Source: Bacillota bacterium (GTDB taxonomy: Bacteria; Bacillota; Clostridia; DSM-8532). Taken from it: a DNA stretch of 64,000 nucleotides. This document shows, piece after piece, positions 54,197 through 62,639 of this stretch. How positions within the stretch are numbered: the first letter of the stretch is position 1; each line of letters begins with the position of its first letter. The notes under the pieces are model-generated. The model had not been told where the DNA came from and did not search any database. It saw only the letters and a list, made by a program, of their open reading frames with translations. The translations under genes and the position numbers were made by a program. The DNA lies in NCBI GenBank assembly GCA_023415825.1, contig JAEZJF010000015.1:1-64000 (forward strand), given 5' to 3'.

Positions 54197-55371
54197 ATAA
54201 TGATCAGCTTTTGCAATTGGCTCAAGAATTTGGCACACCAACGTACGTGTTCGATTTGGATGCCTTTAGCACGCGTGCAGACTCAATAAAAGCTGTGTTA
54301 GGTTCCAATATTGCGCTTTGCTTTTCTATCAAGGCAAATCCTTTTTTGGTTGGAAGCCTTCCGGATGTTATTCAAAAGCTGGAGGTCTGTAGTCCGGGAG
54401 AACTGACCGTCTGCGAAAAGATGGGTGTTGATATGGGGCAGGTTATATTCTCAGGCATCAACAAAACCCTTGAGGATGTTTCCCGTGCTATGACAGACAG
54501 CGTTGGCGTTTTCACAGCCGAAAGTCTTCTGCATTTGCGACTGATTGACCAGTGTGCGCGTGAATCGGGTAAGACAGTGCCTGTATTGCTTCGGTTGACT
54601 AATGGCAGTCAGTTTGGAATGGATGAGAGCGATATTGAGCAGATTGTAGCCCAAAGGGCGGATTATGCCGGAGTAGTATTGACAGGACTTCATTATTTCA
54701 CAGGTACACAGAAGAAAAAGGCGTCGATAGTATGCGATGAACTTGATAAAGTGGATGAATTCTCAAGAACTTTATACCAGCGATATGGATTTGCCGTCCG
54801 GTGCCTGGAATACGGTCCCGGTTTAGGAGTGGATTACTTTGGCCCTGACCCTGACATAGCCGAACAGCAATTACTGGAATCAGTTGCACCACGTCTCAGG
54901 CAAGCATCAGAGCGATATGAGCTGACAGTCGAAATGGGACGGTATTTTTCGGCCTGCTGCGGTACCTATTTGACCAGGGTGATGGATATCAAGTGCAACT
55001 GTGGTACTTATTACGCCGTCTTGGACGGTGGTATTCATCAAATCAACTATGACGGACAGATCATGGGCATGAAAATTCCGGAACTGCGGTTATTACCTTC
55101 TTCCAATGGAGAAGGGCCGCACCTCGACTATACATTATGTGGCAGCTTATGCACTCATAATGATATTTTGATCCGAAAGGTAAGCTTGCCTGAGCTTAAA
55201 ATCGGAGGTGTGCTGGCCTTCTGCCGGGCAGGAGCTTATTCAGTCACAGAAGGCATGGCTTTGTTTTTAAGCCGCGAGCTGCCCCGAGTTTTTCTGTATG
55301 CCAAGAAGTATGGCTTTAACCAGATTAGAAAATTAACCCCCACTGACCCGATGAACACACCGGCCATTTAG
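54193..55371 (+). CDS. Fold-III PLP-dependent decarboxylase (DapDC/ODC-like), possibly acting on carrier-bound substrate
   Basis: A 392-residue alanine-racemase-fold decarboxylase. The PLP lysine is K47 (CFSIKANP), and SPGEL, GPGLGVDYF, EMGRYFSACCG and GSLCTHNDIL match the family. The C-terminal GAYSVTEGMALFLSRELPRVFLY region departs from the canonical GAYG...YN...RP pattern of free amino-acid decarboxylases. Its place between an adenylation enzyme and a carrier protein parallels the vicenistatin VinN/VinO/VinL set and butirosin BtrK/BtrI, where decarboxylation occurs on the carrier thioester. The exact amino acid is not predictable here. Confidence 0.8.
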   Translation: MNNDQLLQLAQEFGTPTYVFDLDAFSTRADSIKAVLGSNIALCFSIKANPFLVGSLPDVIQKLEVCSPGELTVCEKMGVDMGQVIFSGINKTLEDVSRAMTDSVGVFTAESLLHLRLIDQCARESGKTVPVLLRLTNGSQFGMDESDIEQIVAQRADYAGVVLTGLHYFTGTQKKKASIVCDELDKVDEFSRTLYQRYGFAVRCLEYGPGLGVDYFGPDPDIAEQQLLESVAPRLRQASERYELTVEMGRYFSACCGTYLTRVMDIKCNCGTYYAVLDGGIHQINYDGQIMGMKIPELRLLPSSNGEGPHLDYTLCGSLCTHNDILIRKVSLPELKIGGVLAFCRAGAYSVTEGMALFLSRELPRVFLYAKKYGFNQIRKLTPTDPMNTPAI

Positions 55372-55396
55372 TAACTATCTAAAGGAGAAAGGAAGC

Positions 55397-55624
55397 ATGG
55401 AAAAGATACTAGGTATTTTAAGTGATATTAGGCCCGATATTGATTTGACGGCCTGCAAAACCTTGATTGATGATGGCATACTTGATTCATTTGACATCAT
55501 GTCTATCATCAACGAATTTGAAGAAGCTTTCAAAATTGAAATTCCGGCAGCTGAAATCATTCCGGATAATTTGAACTCGGCGGAAGCCATGTGGAATATG
55601 GTTCAACGGCTGATGGAGAAATGA
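55397..55624 (+). CDS. Acyl/peptidyl carrier protein
   Basis: A 75-residue four-helix carrier. The phosphopantetheine site is S31 in GILDSFDIMSI, where most carriers have DSL. It is acidic and the expected length for DltC or free-standing ACPs. The ribosome site AAAGGAGAAAGG precedes ATG 55397. As the last gene of the polysaccharide operon, it is the likely partner of the adenylation enzyme and decarboxylase upstream. Confidence 0.88.
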   Translation: MEKILGILSDIRPDIDLTACKTLIDDGILDSFDIMSIINEFEEAFKIEIPAAEIIPDNLNSAEAMWNMVQRLMEK

Positions 55625-55723
55625 AAGCTCCAAAGAATGGGGTTCAAGAATAGAAAGAAGAATTATGCAGACAATAATAGAAGCAAATGACGCAAAATAA
55701 AACATGGGAGGATAAATTCACTT

Positions 55724-55984
55724 ATGAATAAGATGATAGCTGTTGAGACCAATTTAACGCCCATTATGGAATTTCTTTCTGAAAAAGGGTATCAGGTTGA
55801 AACTATAGATTTTAGCAGTGAATACAGCAAGAACATCGATAAATATGATGCCCTCGTTGTTACGGGCATGAATACCAATTTCCTCGGAGTAGAGGATACC
55901 ATATCAAAAATACCGGTCATTAATGCAAAAGGCTTAACAAAAGAAGAGGTTTTTGACCAAGTAAGCAGTAAAGTCAAGCAATAA
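55724..55984 (+). CDS. YkuS-family (UPF0180) protein
   Basis: A small cytosolic protein of 86 residues matching the UPF0180/YkuS family of Firmicutes (MIAVETNLTPIMEFLSEKGY; YDALVVTGMNTNFLG). The function is unknown. A GGGAGG site lies upstream, and a terminator follows immediately, so it ends the transcript. Its link to the polysaccharide operon is uncertain. Confidence 0.82.
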   Translation: MNKMIAVETNLTPIMEFLSEKGYQVETIDFSSEYSKNIDKYDALVVTGMNTNFLGVEDTISKIPVINAKGLTKEEVFDQVSSKVKQ

Positions 55985-56006
55985 AGTCAAGTAAAAAGAG
56001 ATCACA

Positions 56007-56037
56007 CCCCCCTGGTTTCATATCAGGGGTTTTTTTG
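56007..56037 (+). terminator. Rho-independent terminator between convergent genes
   Basis: CCCCTG (56009-56014) and CAGGGG (56024-56029) form a stem followed by seven Ts. A run of As on the left (about 55993) may make it work weakly for the convergent transporter gene too. Confidence 0.85.
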
Positions 56038-56051
56038 TGTCCTGCGCCTAT

Positions 56052-56963
56052 TCATGCCATAATAGCCAGTACCAGCGGCATAGCAACGATTCCGACGATA
56101 ATTGAAGCGGAGGTCATAAAGGCTGAGGTTTCGACGTCGCCCCCAACATCGCTCGTAAAGCCGGAAGTCATAGCTGCGAGAGGGGCAAAAAACATCATAC
56201 ACAAAACTGTTTTGACTTCCTTGGGGAAGGGTATGAAAAACGCCGTCAGAACAGCGAAAATAATTGAAAAGGCATATCGCAACCCCAGATGGGTAAAGGC
56301 CGTCTTAAATTTATTCCGATCCAGACCAAGCTCCAAACCAATTCCGATCATCAGCATAGCTAGAAAGGTGTTAGCGCTGCCGACAACCGACGTAAATGTA
56401 ATCACCGCTGGCGGCAGATGTATTTTTAGCAGGCTCATAATAAGCAGAGCCAGATAAGTGTCAAATACAGGTGAGCTGAACATAAGCTTTATAAAACGCC
56501 AAACAGTAGTTTTTTCTTTCTCTTCAGAAATGGATATGGCCCATCCGTAGCCTATTCCGGCTGCTCCGATGGAATTTCCAATATCGAACAAGGAGGAATA
56601 AATGATGGAGTCAGCACCAACAAAACCTGAAATATATGGAGTGGCGAAAAGGCCGATATTGTAGCTTCCAATGTTGATAATGCTGAAGGCCTGTTTTTTT
56701 CTGCCCTTTCGGCGGCTTATCAGAAACCCGGTCAATTGCTGTATATAGTTAACCCCAAGGCCGATTACAGTTAAAGCCAATAAATTGTATACAATATTAA
56801 ACTCATTGAAGCTTGTTATAAGTGCACAGGGCAGGGTGATCCGCAGAACTATTTTCGAGAATTTGGGAAAATCGTCTAGGGAGACCCATTTGAATTTTTT
56901 GATGGCATAGCCAATCCCTATTATCAGTATTAACGAGATAGCTTTAGCCAGTATAGCCCCCAT
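56052..56963 (-). CDS. AEC-family (auxin efflux carrier-like) transporter
   Basis: A membrane transporter of 303 residues with about ten helices in two repeats (VLRITLPCALITSF; then SVVGSANTFLAMLMIGIGLEL and FFAPLAAMTSGFTSDVGGD). Bacterial members move malate, malonate and related anions. Start ATG 56963 follows GAAGGAG; a longer frame to 56993 lacks a site. It converges on the YkuS gene and diverges from the two-component genes, with an inverted repeat CCATTT/AAATGG (56990-57009) upstream. Confidence 0.87.
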   Translation of the reverse strand: MGAILAKAISLILIIGIGYAIKKFKWVSLDDFPKFSKIVLRITLPCALITSFNEFNIVYNLLALTVIGLGVNYIQQLTGFLISRRKGRKKQAFSIINIGSYNIGLFATPYISGFVGADSIIYSSLFDIGNSIGAAGIGYGWAISISEEKEKTTVWRFIKLMFSSPVFDTYLALLIMSLLKIHLPPAVITFTSVVGSANTFLAMLMIGIGLELGLDRNKFKTAFTHLGLRYAFSIIFAVLTAFFIPFPKEVKTVLCMMFFAPLAAMTSGFTSDVGGDVETSAFMTSASIIVGIVAMPLVLAIMA

Positions 56964-57031
56964 TATTATACTCCTTCGTCTCTGTATACCCATTTAGTAT
57001 AGCAAATGGAATTAGAATTTGTATACCTGCT

Positions 57032-57060
57032 TAGACTATTATTCAATTATTCGGTATAAT
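57032..57060 (+). promoter_or_regulatory. Promoter of the Bce-type module
   Basis: TAGACT (57032-57037) and TATAAT (57055-57060) stand 17 bases apart. The -10 is a perfect consensus, placed about 60 bases before the response-regulator start. Confidence 0.65.
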
Positions 57061-57122
57061 GCTAATGAAGTTATTTATGGCCATAATCTAAAGGGACCAA
57101 TGCTTATGCCGGGGGAATGAAG

Positions 57123-57794
57123 ATGTTCAAGATTATGATCATCGAAGATGATCTCACCATTGCCAGAACCATAAAAGATCATCTGTCCAAATGGGATTAT
57201 CATGTTATTTTTGCAACCGATTTTAAAAATATTATGGAGCAGTTTATCCAATTTGAGCCCCAGATTGTGCTGCTTGATGTTATGCTCCCGTTTTTTAACG
57301 GTTTTTATTGGTGCGGTGAAATACGCAAGGTATCCAAGGTGCCTGTGATGTTCATTTCCTCTGCCAATGACAATATGAATATCGTTATGGCTATGAATAT
57401 GGGCGGAGACGATTTTATCGCAAAGCCATTCGACTTGAGTGTTTTAACGGCAAAGCTTGGGGCCCTTATCAGGCGGACATACTCATTTCAGGGGCAATTA
57501 AGTGTTATGGAGCATCATGGCGTTGTTTTGAACCTCAGCGATACAACGCTGACCTATCACAATCAAAAGATTGAGCTCACAAAGAATGATTATAAAATAT
57601 TGCAGCTTTTAATGGAGAATATAGGAAAAGTGGTTTCCCGTGAAGAGATGATGCAGCGTTTATGGGAAAGTGATCATTTTATTGACGATAACACCCTGAC
57701 AGTCAATATTACACGCCTGCGTAAAAAGCTTGCAGAATCAGGCCTTGAGAATTTCATTATAACCAGGAAGGGTCTTGGATATATGGTGGAGTGA
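57123..57794 (+). CDS. OmpR-family response regulator (BceR-like)
   Basis: A 223-residue regulator with a receiver (acidic cluster MIIEDD, phospho-aspartate D52 in VLLDVMLPFFNG, conserved lysine in IAKPF) and a winged-helix DNA-binding domain (LTKNDYKILQLLMENIGKVVSREEM; TVNITRLRKKL). The subfamily features point to the BceR group, which works with a kinase lacking a sensor domain. ATG 57123 lies six bases after GGGGGA; ATG 57117 is too close. Confidence 0.88.
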   Translation: MFKIMIIEDDLTIARTIKDHLSKWDYHVIFATDFKNIMEQFIQFEPQIVLLDVMLPFFNGFYWCGEIRKVSKVPVMFISSANDNMNIVMAMNMGGDDFIAKPFDLSVLTAKLGALIRRTYSFQGQLSVMEHHGVVLNLSDTTLTYHNQKIELTKNDYKILQLLMENIGKVVSREEMMQRLWESDHFIDDNTLTVNITRLRKKLAESGLENFIITRKGLGYMVE

Positions 57795-57795
57795 T

Positions 57796-58803
57796 ATGAA
57801 AGACTTTTTGCACATTTTTGGTTCCTATCTAAAACGGCATACTTCGGTTCTTGTTGTAATCTTCATATCTTTCGGTGCTTTCTCATTGGTTTTTTCGCTC
57901 TATTCTCTGCCTTTGGAAGCGGTTGGGTACGCCGCTTTATTGACCTGTATTTTTATCCTGTTAATTAGCATGATAAGCTTTTCGTCGTTCTATATGAAGC
58001 ATAAAACCCTTAAAAGACTGGAAAAGAGCATGACTATTTCTGATTTTATGTTTCCCGTTACAAAAGACCTCATAGAAAAGGATTATCATGAATTGATAAG
58101 TATAATAGAAAAAGACCGGATGGACATTATAAATGCTAAGGACAAGGCTTTTATGGATATGATGGACTATTACACCATATGGGCCCACCAGATTAAAACA
58201 CCTATTGCCGCAATGCGGCTGCTGCTGCAGACAGAGCAGTCCGAAACAAACAGTGAGCTTTTAGACCAGCTTTTCAAGGTGGAGCAGTATGTTGAAATGG
58301 TGCTGCAATATCTCCGTCTGGAGAATATGAGCAACGACTTAGTCATTAAGCGGTATTCCCTTGATGATATTGTAAAGCAAGCAGTTCGAAAATACTCCAA
58401 GTCCTTTATCCGTAAAAGAATAAAGCTCAACTATGAAAATCTGGACTGCAGCGTATTAACAGATGAAAAGTGGTTGGTTTTTGTTGTGGAACAGATATTG
58501 TCCAATGCACTTAAATACACCAATGAGGGTGAAATAACCATCTACATGGACACTAACCTGCCGGATACCTTAGTCATTGAAGATACGGGAATAGGGATTG
58601 AAGAGGAGGATTTACCACGGGTATGCGAAAAAGGGTATACAGGCTATAACGGCCGTTTGGACAAGAAGTCTACCGGAATTGGGCTTTACCTTTGCAAGCA
58701 GATACTTAACAAGCTGTCCCATACCCTTACCCTGGAATCGATGGTTGGCAGGGGAACCAGAGTGAAAATTGGGCTTGATGTGGCAGATCGTATTACAGAA
58801 TAA
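57796..58803 (+). CDS. Intramembrane-sensing histidine kinase (BceS-like)
   Basis: A 335-residue kinase with two N-terminal transmembrane helices joined by a very short loop, so it has no extracytoplasmic sensor. The phospho-histidine is H131 (WAHQIKTPIAAM), with the N box NALKYTNEG and G boxes DTGIGIEEEDLP and STGIGLYL. It begins one base after the regulator stop. BceS-type kinases sense drug through the associated ABC transporter, encoded next. Confidence 0.9.
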   Translation: MKDFLHIFGSYLKRHTSVLVVIFISFGAFSLVFSLYSLPLEAVGYAALLTCIFILLISMISFSSFYMKHKTLKRLEKSMTISDFMFPVTKDLIEKDYHELISIIEKDRMDIINAKDKAFMDMMDYYTIWAHQIKTPIAAMRLLLQTEQSETNSELLDQLFKVEQYVEMVLQYLRLENMSNDLVIKRYSLDDIVKQAVRKYSKSFIRKRIKLNYENLDCSVLTDEKWLVFVVEQILSNALKYTNEGEITIYMDTNLPDTLVIEDTGIGIEEEDLPRVCEKGYTGYNGRLDKKSTGIGLYLCKQILNKLSHTLTLESMVGRGTRVKIGLDVADRITE

Positions 58804-58959
58804 GAATCCTTAGTGAACCTTACCAAAATGTAAGATTGGGAGAGAAAATGTAAGCCGAAGCTAAGGCAGGCCATTTTCTCTTTTTGTTAATATGAGTATG
58901 CGGATATTTTTAAAGTTACCGCAGAATGGACAGTAAGATAAATTGTGGAGGAAACAAAT
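58804..58959 (+). promoter_or_regulatory. Regulatory gap before the ABC genes, with direct repeats and hairpin
   Basis: AAAATGTAAG occurs at 58825-58834 and again at 58845-58854, exactly 20 bases apart (two helical turns), and CTTAC-N6-GTAAG (58819-58834) gives an inverted version. Tandem sites like these suit an OmpR-type regulator. The second copy also belongs to an inverted repeat, AGAGAAAATG (58841-58850) with CATTTTCTCT (58872-58881), followed by TTTTGTT, which resembles a terminator or attenuator. Confidence 0.5.
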
Positions 58960-59727
58960 ATGTCACTTTTAGAGGTCAATAATGTTAAGAAGATTTATAC
59001 CACAAGGTTTGGTGGGAATCCTGTACAAGCTCTTTCCAAGGTCTCTTTTTCTATAGAAGAGGGTGAATTCGTTGCTATTATGGGTGAGTCAGGATCGGGT
59101 AAAACAACGCTCCTCAATATCCTGGCAGCCCTTGATAAGCCTACAGGCGGCGAAGTGCTGCTTAACGGAAAGAGTATTGTATCCATAAAAGAAAAGGAAA
59201 TCTCTGCTTTCAGGCGGGACAACCTTGGTTTTGTATTTCAGGATTTTAATTTGCTTGATACCTTTTCAATACAGGACAATATCTTTTTGCCGCTGGTTTT
59301 GGCAGGAAAGTCCTTTGAAGAAATGAGTGAAACACTGAAGCCCATAGCAAAAAGGCTCGAAATCACCGATATTCTTGCAAAATATCCTTACGAGGTTTCC
59401 GGCGGGCAAAAGCAAAGGACCGCTGTTGCCCGTGCTTTGATTACAAAGCCGCAGCTTGTTCTCGCAGATGAACCCACGGGTGCCCTTGATTCCCGTGCCG
59501 CTGACGGACTCTTGAAGCTCTTTACTGAAATAAACGCCGATGGACAGACCCTTCTTATGGTTACCCACAGTCTGAAGGCTGCTAGCCATGCCAAAAGAGT
59601 GCTTTTTATAAAGGACGGAGAGGTGTTTCACCAGCTTTACAAGGCATCCTCGTCCAATGATGAAATGTATCAGAAAATTTCCGATACCCTCACCATGATT
59701 GCGACAGGTGGTGGAAGAGATGAATAG
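58960..59727 (+). CDS. ABC transporter ATP-binding protein (BceA-like)
   Basis: A 255-residue ATPase with Walker A GESGSGKTTLL, Q-loop FVFQDFNLLDTFS, signature VSGGQKQR, Walker B LVLADEPTGALD and the switch His in VTHSL. It belongs to the MacB/BceA type that pairs with FtsX-like permeases. ATG 58960 follows TGGAGGA. It overlaps the permease gene by eight bases. Confidence 0.93.
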   Translation: MSLLEVNNVKKIYTTRFGGNPVQALSKVSFSIEEGEFVAIMGESGSGKTTLLNILAALDKPTGGEVLLNGKSIVSIKEKEISAFRRDNLGFVFQDFNLLDTFSIQDNIFLPLVLAGKSFEEMSETLKPIAKRLEITDILAKYPYEVSGGQKQRTAVARALITKPQLVLADEPTGALDSRAADGLLKLFTEINADGQTLLMVTHSLKAASHAKRVLFIKDGEVFHQLYKASSSNDEMYQKISDTLTMIATGGGRDE

Positions 59728-61768
59728 TTTTTTCTATCCGAAGCTTGCTTTAACAAACATTAAAAGAAACGCTAAAACATATGTTCCTTATCTGTTAACC
59801 TGCATAGGCGCCATCATGATGTTTTATAATATGGCTTTTTTGGCCACTGCAAAGGATATTGGAAATCTCAGTGACAGTAATAGTCTGAGAACTATCTTAG
59901 TCATGGGTGTCATTGTTATTGGTATATTCTCAAGTATCTTTTTGTTTTACACCAACAGCTTTTTAATTAAACGACGTAAAAAGGAGTTTGGACTTTTTAA
60001 TATCCTGGGAATGGAGAAAAAGCATATTGCGAGAGTGATGCTTTTTGAAACACTGTTTATTGCTCTTACAAGCATTATTGTGGGTCTTCTTGCCGGAATA
60101 CTATTCAGTAAGCTAATGCTTTTGCTGCTCTTTAAAATTGTTTCCTTTTACGCTCCCTTTGGCTATGAAATACCCATGCTGGCTGTTTTGGCCACCCTTA
60201 TCCTGTTTTGCGGAATCTTTGTACTGAACCTATTTTATAACTTTTTCCAGGTGCATTTGTCAAAGCCAGTTGAGCTATTAAAGGGCGGAAATGTAGGGGA
60301 GAAGGAGCCAAAGACAAAATGGATTTTAGCAACAGTTGGCACCTTATCCTTAAGCATTGGATACTATATCGCGTTAACCACAGATTCTCCCCTGGCTGCG
60401 TTGAATATCTTTTTTATTGCGGTTCTTTTAGTCATCATAGGAACCTATTGCTTGTTTACTGCCGGCAGCGTAGCTGTTTTAAAAATGCTCAGAAGAAACA
60501 AAAGGTATTATTATCAGAGCAAGCACTTTATTTCAGTCTCAGGTATGCTATACCGCATGAAACAGAACGCAGCAGGGCTCGCTAATATATGTATTCTGTC
60601 AACAGCGGTTATCATTATGATATCTACTACTGTTTCCCTATATATAGGGATGGAGGATGTATTACGTACCCGATACCCAAGAAATATTATAGTTACCGCG
60701 TCCAATGTTTCAGATGAACAGGCAAGCCAATTGGATGCAACCATTGAAAGCCGGACAGCAAAGACCAATCTCTCTCAAGAGAATATTATGCGTTTCCGTT
60801 CCATGGGGCTTGCCGCAAATCAAAACGGAGCAAGCTTTACTCCTAGCAACTCATCATCTTACTCCTCCAGTCATATCGCCATGCTGGTATTTATCACCCT
60901 TGATGATTTTAAGAACCTCACCCACAACGGCAATCAAAGATTGCCTGTGGGTCCCGAGAACCTTGAAACTCGCGATGCTCGTTATAACAAAATGGAAGCT
61001 GAATCTGTATCTCTGGCTGAAGGGGAGGTTCTTCTCTATACTTTGCGCGGGGATATTCCGGAGGATACGATAGACTTTAACGGTTTAAAGCTCTCAATTA
61101 AGGAACGCTTACCCTCTTTTAAAACAGATGGAGAAATGTCTGCCAAGCTGACCAACGGATACTATATTGTCGTTGATGATATCAGTACCATAAAGCAGAT
61201 CTATCGTGCTCTTGAAGGGCATGGTGAAATGGAGGAGCTTTCCTATTATTACGGCTTTGATATCAATGAAGGCAGGGATGTTCAGATTAACCTTGTCAAG
61301 GCTTTGCAAAATGATATAAAGAACAAGGGCATCAGCGGTTATGCCGAGGGACCGGAAAACTCCAGGGAAAGCTTCTTGTCCTTATATGGCGGCCTCTTCT
61401 TTCTTGGCATATTCTTAGGCCTCCTGTTCATAATGGCCACAGTTCTGATTATTTACTATAAACAGATTGCAGAGGGCTATGATGACAAGGAGCGGTTTGA
61501 AATTATGCAAAAGGTCGGTATGAGCCACGGAGAGGTTAAGAAGTCTATCAGAAGCCAGGTATTGACTGTATTTTTCTTACCCCTGATAGCAGCGGTCATT
61601 CACTTAGCCTTTGCCTTCAAGGTTATAACCAAATTACTTGCAATATTCAATATGACTAATATACCGCTCTTTGCTTTATTCACAGCACTAACAATTTTGG
61701 TTTTCGCCGTTTTCTATGCTGCGATATACGCATTGACTGCAAGAACTTATTATAGGATAGTGAGTTAG
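59720..61768 (+). CDS. BceB-like ABC permease (antimicrobial peptide resistance/sensing)
   Basis: A 682-residue permease with ten predicted helices arranged 1+3, a large extracellular domain of about 200 residues in the middle (about 310-540), and an FtsX-like ending. This is the hallmark of peptide-antibiotic detoxification transporters such as BceB and VraG. The large loop probably contacts the peptide or its lipid target. ATG 59720 lies within the last codons of the ATPase gene. Together with 57123-59727 it forms a sensing and resistance module against wall-targeting peptides. Confidence 0.9.
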   Translation: MNSFFYPKLALTNIKRNAKTYVPYLLTCIGAIMMFYNMAFLATAKDIGNLSDSNSLRTILVMGVIVIGIFSSIFLFYTNSFLIKRRKKEFGLFNILGMEKKHIARVMLFETLFIALTSIIVGLLAGILFSKLMLLLLFKIVSFYAPFGYEIPMLAVLATLILFCGIFVLNLFYNFFQVHLSKPVELLKGGNVGEKEPKTKWILATVGTLSLSIGYYIALTTDSPLAALNIFFIAVLLVIIGTYCLFTAGSVAVLKMLRRNKRYYYQSKHFISVSGMLYRMKQNAAGLANICILSTAVIIMISTTVSLYIGMEDVLRTRYPRNIIVTASNVSDEQASQLDATIESRTAKTNLSQENIMRFRSMGLAANQNGASFTPSNSSSYSSSHIAMLVFITLDDFKNLTHNGNQRLPVGPENLETRDARYNKMEAESVSLAEGEVLLYTLRGDIPEDTIDFNGLKLSIKERLPSFKTDGEMSAKLTNGYYIVVDDISTIKQIYRALEGHGEMEELSYYYGFDINEGRDVQINLVKALQNDIKNKGISGYAEGPENSRESFLSLYGGLFFLGIFLGLLFIMATVLIIYYKQIAEGYDDKERFEIMQKVGMSHGEVKKSIRSQVLTVFFLPLIAAVIHLAFAFKVITKLLAIFNMTNIPLFALFTALTILVFAVFYAAIYALTARTYYRIVS

Positions 61769-61869
61769 CTTGTATGGCAAGTTTGTAATTTGAAGGCTGA
61801 GGCTTTATAATAAAGCTATATCCCCAGTACAGATTATCTGCCATATAGAGACGGGAGGCCGGACAAATT

Positions 61870-62097
61870 ATGAAGAAGAAAATTGTCACTTATTTAAGCT
61901 ATGGCACATTATTAGCCGGGGCAGCTGTCGGATTATATGCCATGATAAACACTTATCTCATAAAGAGCAGCCTGCCGGCGGGGGTGTGTCCGATCACAAA
62001 CAACAGGCCTTTGCTGTATACTGCGATCACGCTGTGCGGTGTATCATTTATACTATCCTTTTTCGAGCCTCGGACTAAGAAGACGAAGGAATCCTAA
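61870..62097 (+). CDS. Small membrane protein, unknown
   Basis: A 75-residue protein with two transmembrane helices (LSYGTLLAGAAVGLYAMI and LYTAITLCGVSFILSFF) and a Lys-rich tail. GGGAGG precedes ATG 61870. No family is recognised. It may belong to the Bce-type transcript, as no promoter or terminator was seen in the 100-base gap. Confidence 0.6.
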   Translation: MKKKIVTYLSYGTLLAGAAVGLYAMINTYLIKSSLPAGVCPITNNRPLLYTAITLCGVSFILSFFEPRTKKTKES

Positions 62098-62105
62098 TAA
62101 AAAAA

Positions 62106-62155
62106 GGGGCTGTCTCAAAACAGTATTTCACATCGTTTTGAGACAGCCCCTTTTT
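62106..62155. terminator. Strong bidirectional Rho-independent terminator
   Basis: Perfect 16-base arms GGGGCTGTCTCAAAAC and GTTTTGAGACAGCCCC flank a 13-base loop, with As on the left and TTTTTAT on the right. It can end both the plus-strand small gene and the minus-strand zinc-ribbon gene. Confidence 0.92.
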
Positions 62156-62177
62156 ATATCCTATACTCTCCGATATC

Positions 62178-62588
62178 TTACCATCGAACATGCACATGAA
62201 ATTCATGACGGCAGCTGGGACATTCAACCGTATGCCTTCCGGTTCTTCGGGGAAGCCGAAGAACTGCTTTACATTGGGGGCATTTACGATAGCGATGGGT
62301 TTTGATTTCTTTAAACCTCTGTATGGTCAAAGAAGCTTTTCGTTTTATAGGGTTCCAAAGCTTCAAAAATCGCTGGTTTTCCATGCTTCTTCTGCTAATA
62401 TTCCGGGAGAATGTTCTGAAAATCATCCAGACCAGAATGATCCAGACCAGCAGACTGATGATATCGGATTGAATAAAAGCATTAACAAGCATTAAAACAA
62501 AACAGAATATGGTCGTGACATAGTACAATTGATCAGTACCATATCGGCCATACATAAAACGAATCAGCTTATCTCTAAAATTACCCAT
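62178..62588 (-). CDS. Zinc-ribbon membrane protein, unknown
   Basis: A 136-residue protein with two transmembrane helices (about 22-60) and a C-terminal zinc ribbon CPQC...CPSC, ending EFHVHVRW. ATG 62588 follows AGGAG at good spacing; GTG 62594 is an alternative. Its position just after dnaK on the same strand hints at one transcript, but the function is unknown. Confidence 0.7.
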   Translation of the reverse strand: MGNFRDKLIRFMYGRYGTDQLYYVTTIFCFVLMLVNAFIQSDIISLLVWIILVWMIFRTFSRNISRRSMENQRFLKLWNPIKRKASLTIQRFKEIKTHRYRKCPQCKAVLRLPRRTGRHTVECPSCRHEFHVHVRW

Positions 62589-62639
62589 TATCACTCACTC
62601 CTATGATGATTATTATTGTATCATACCGGCATAAAAAAA

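Noticed and set aside
52658..55624. Classical D-alanylation (dlt) operon
   Set aside because: The adenylation enzyme and carrier resemble DltA and DltC, but dltB, dltD and dltX are absent and a PLP decarboxylase is inserted.
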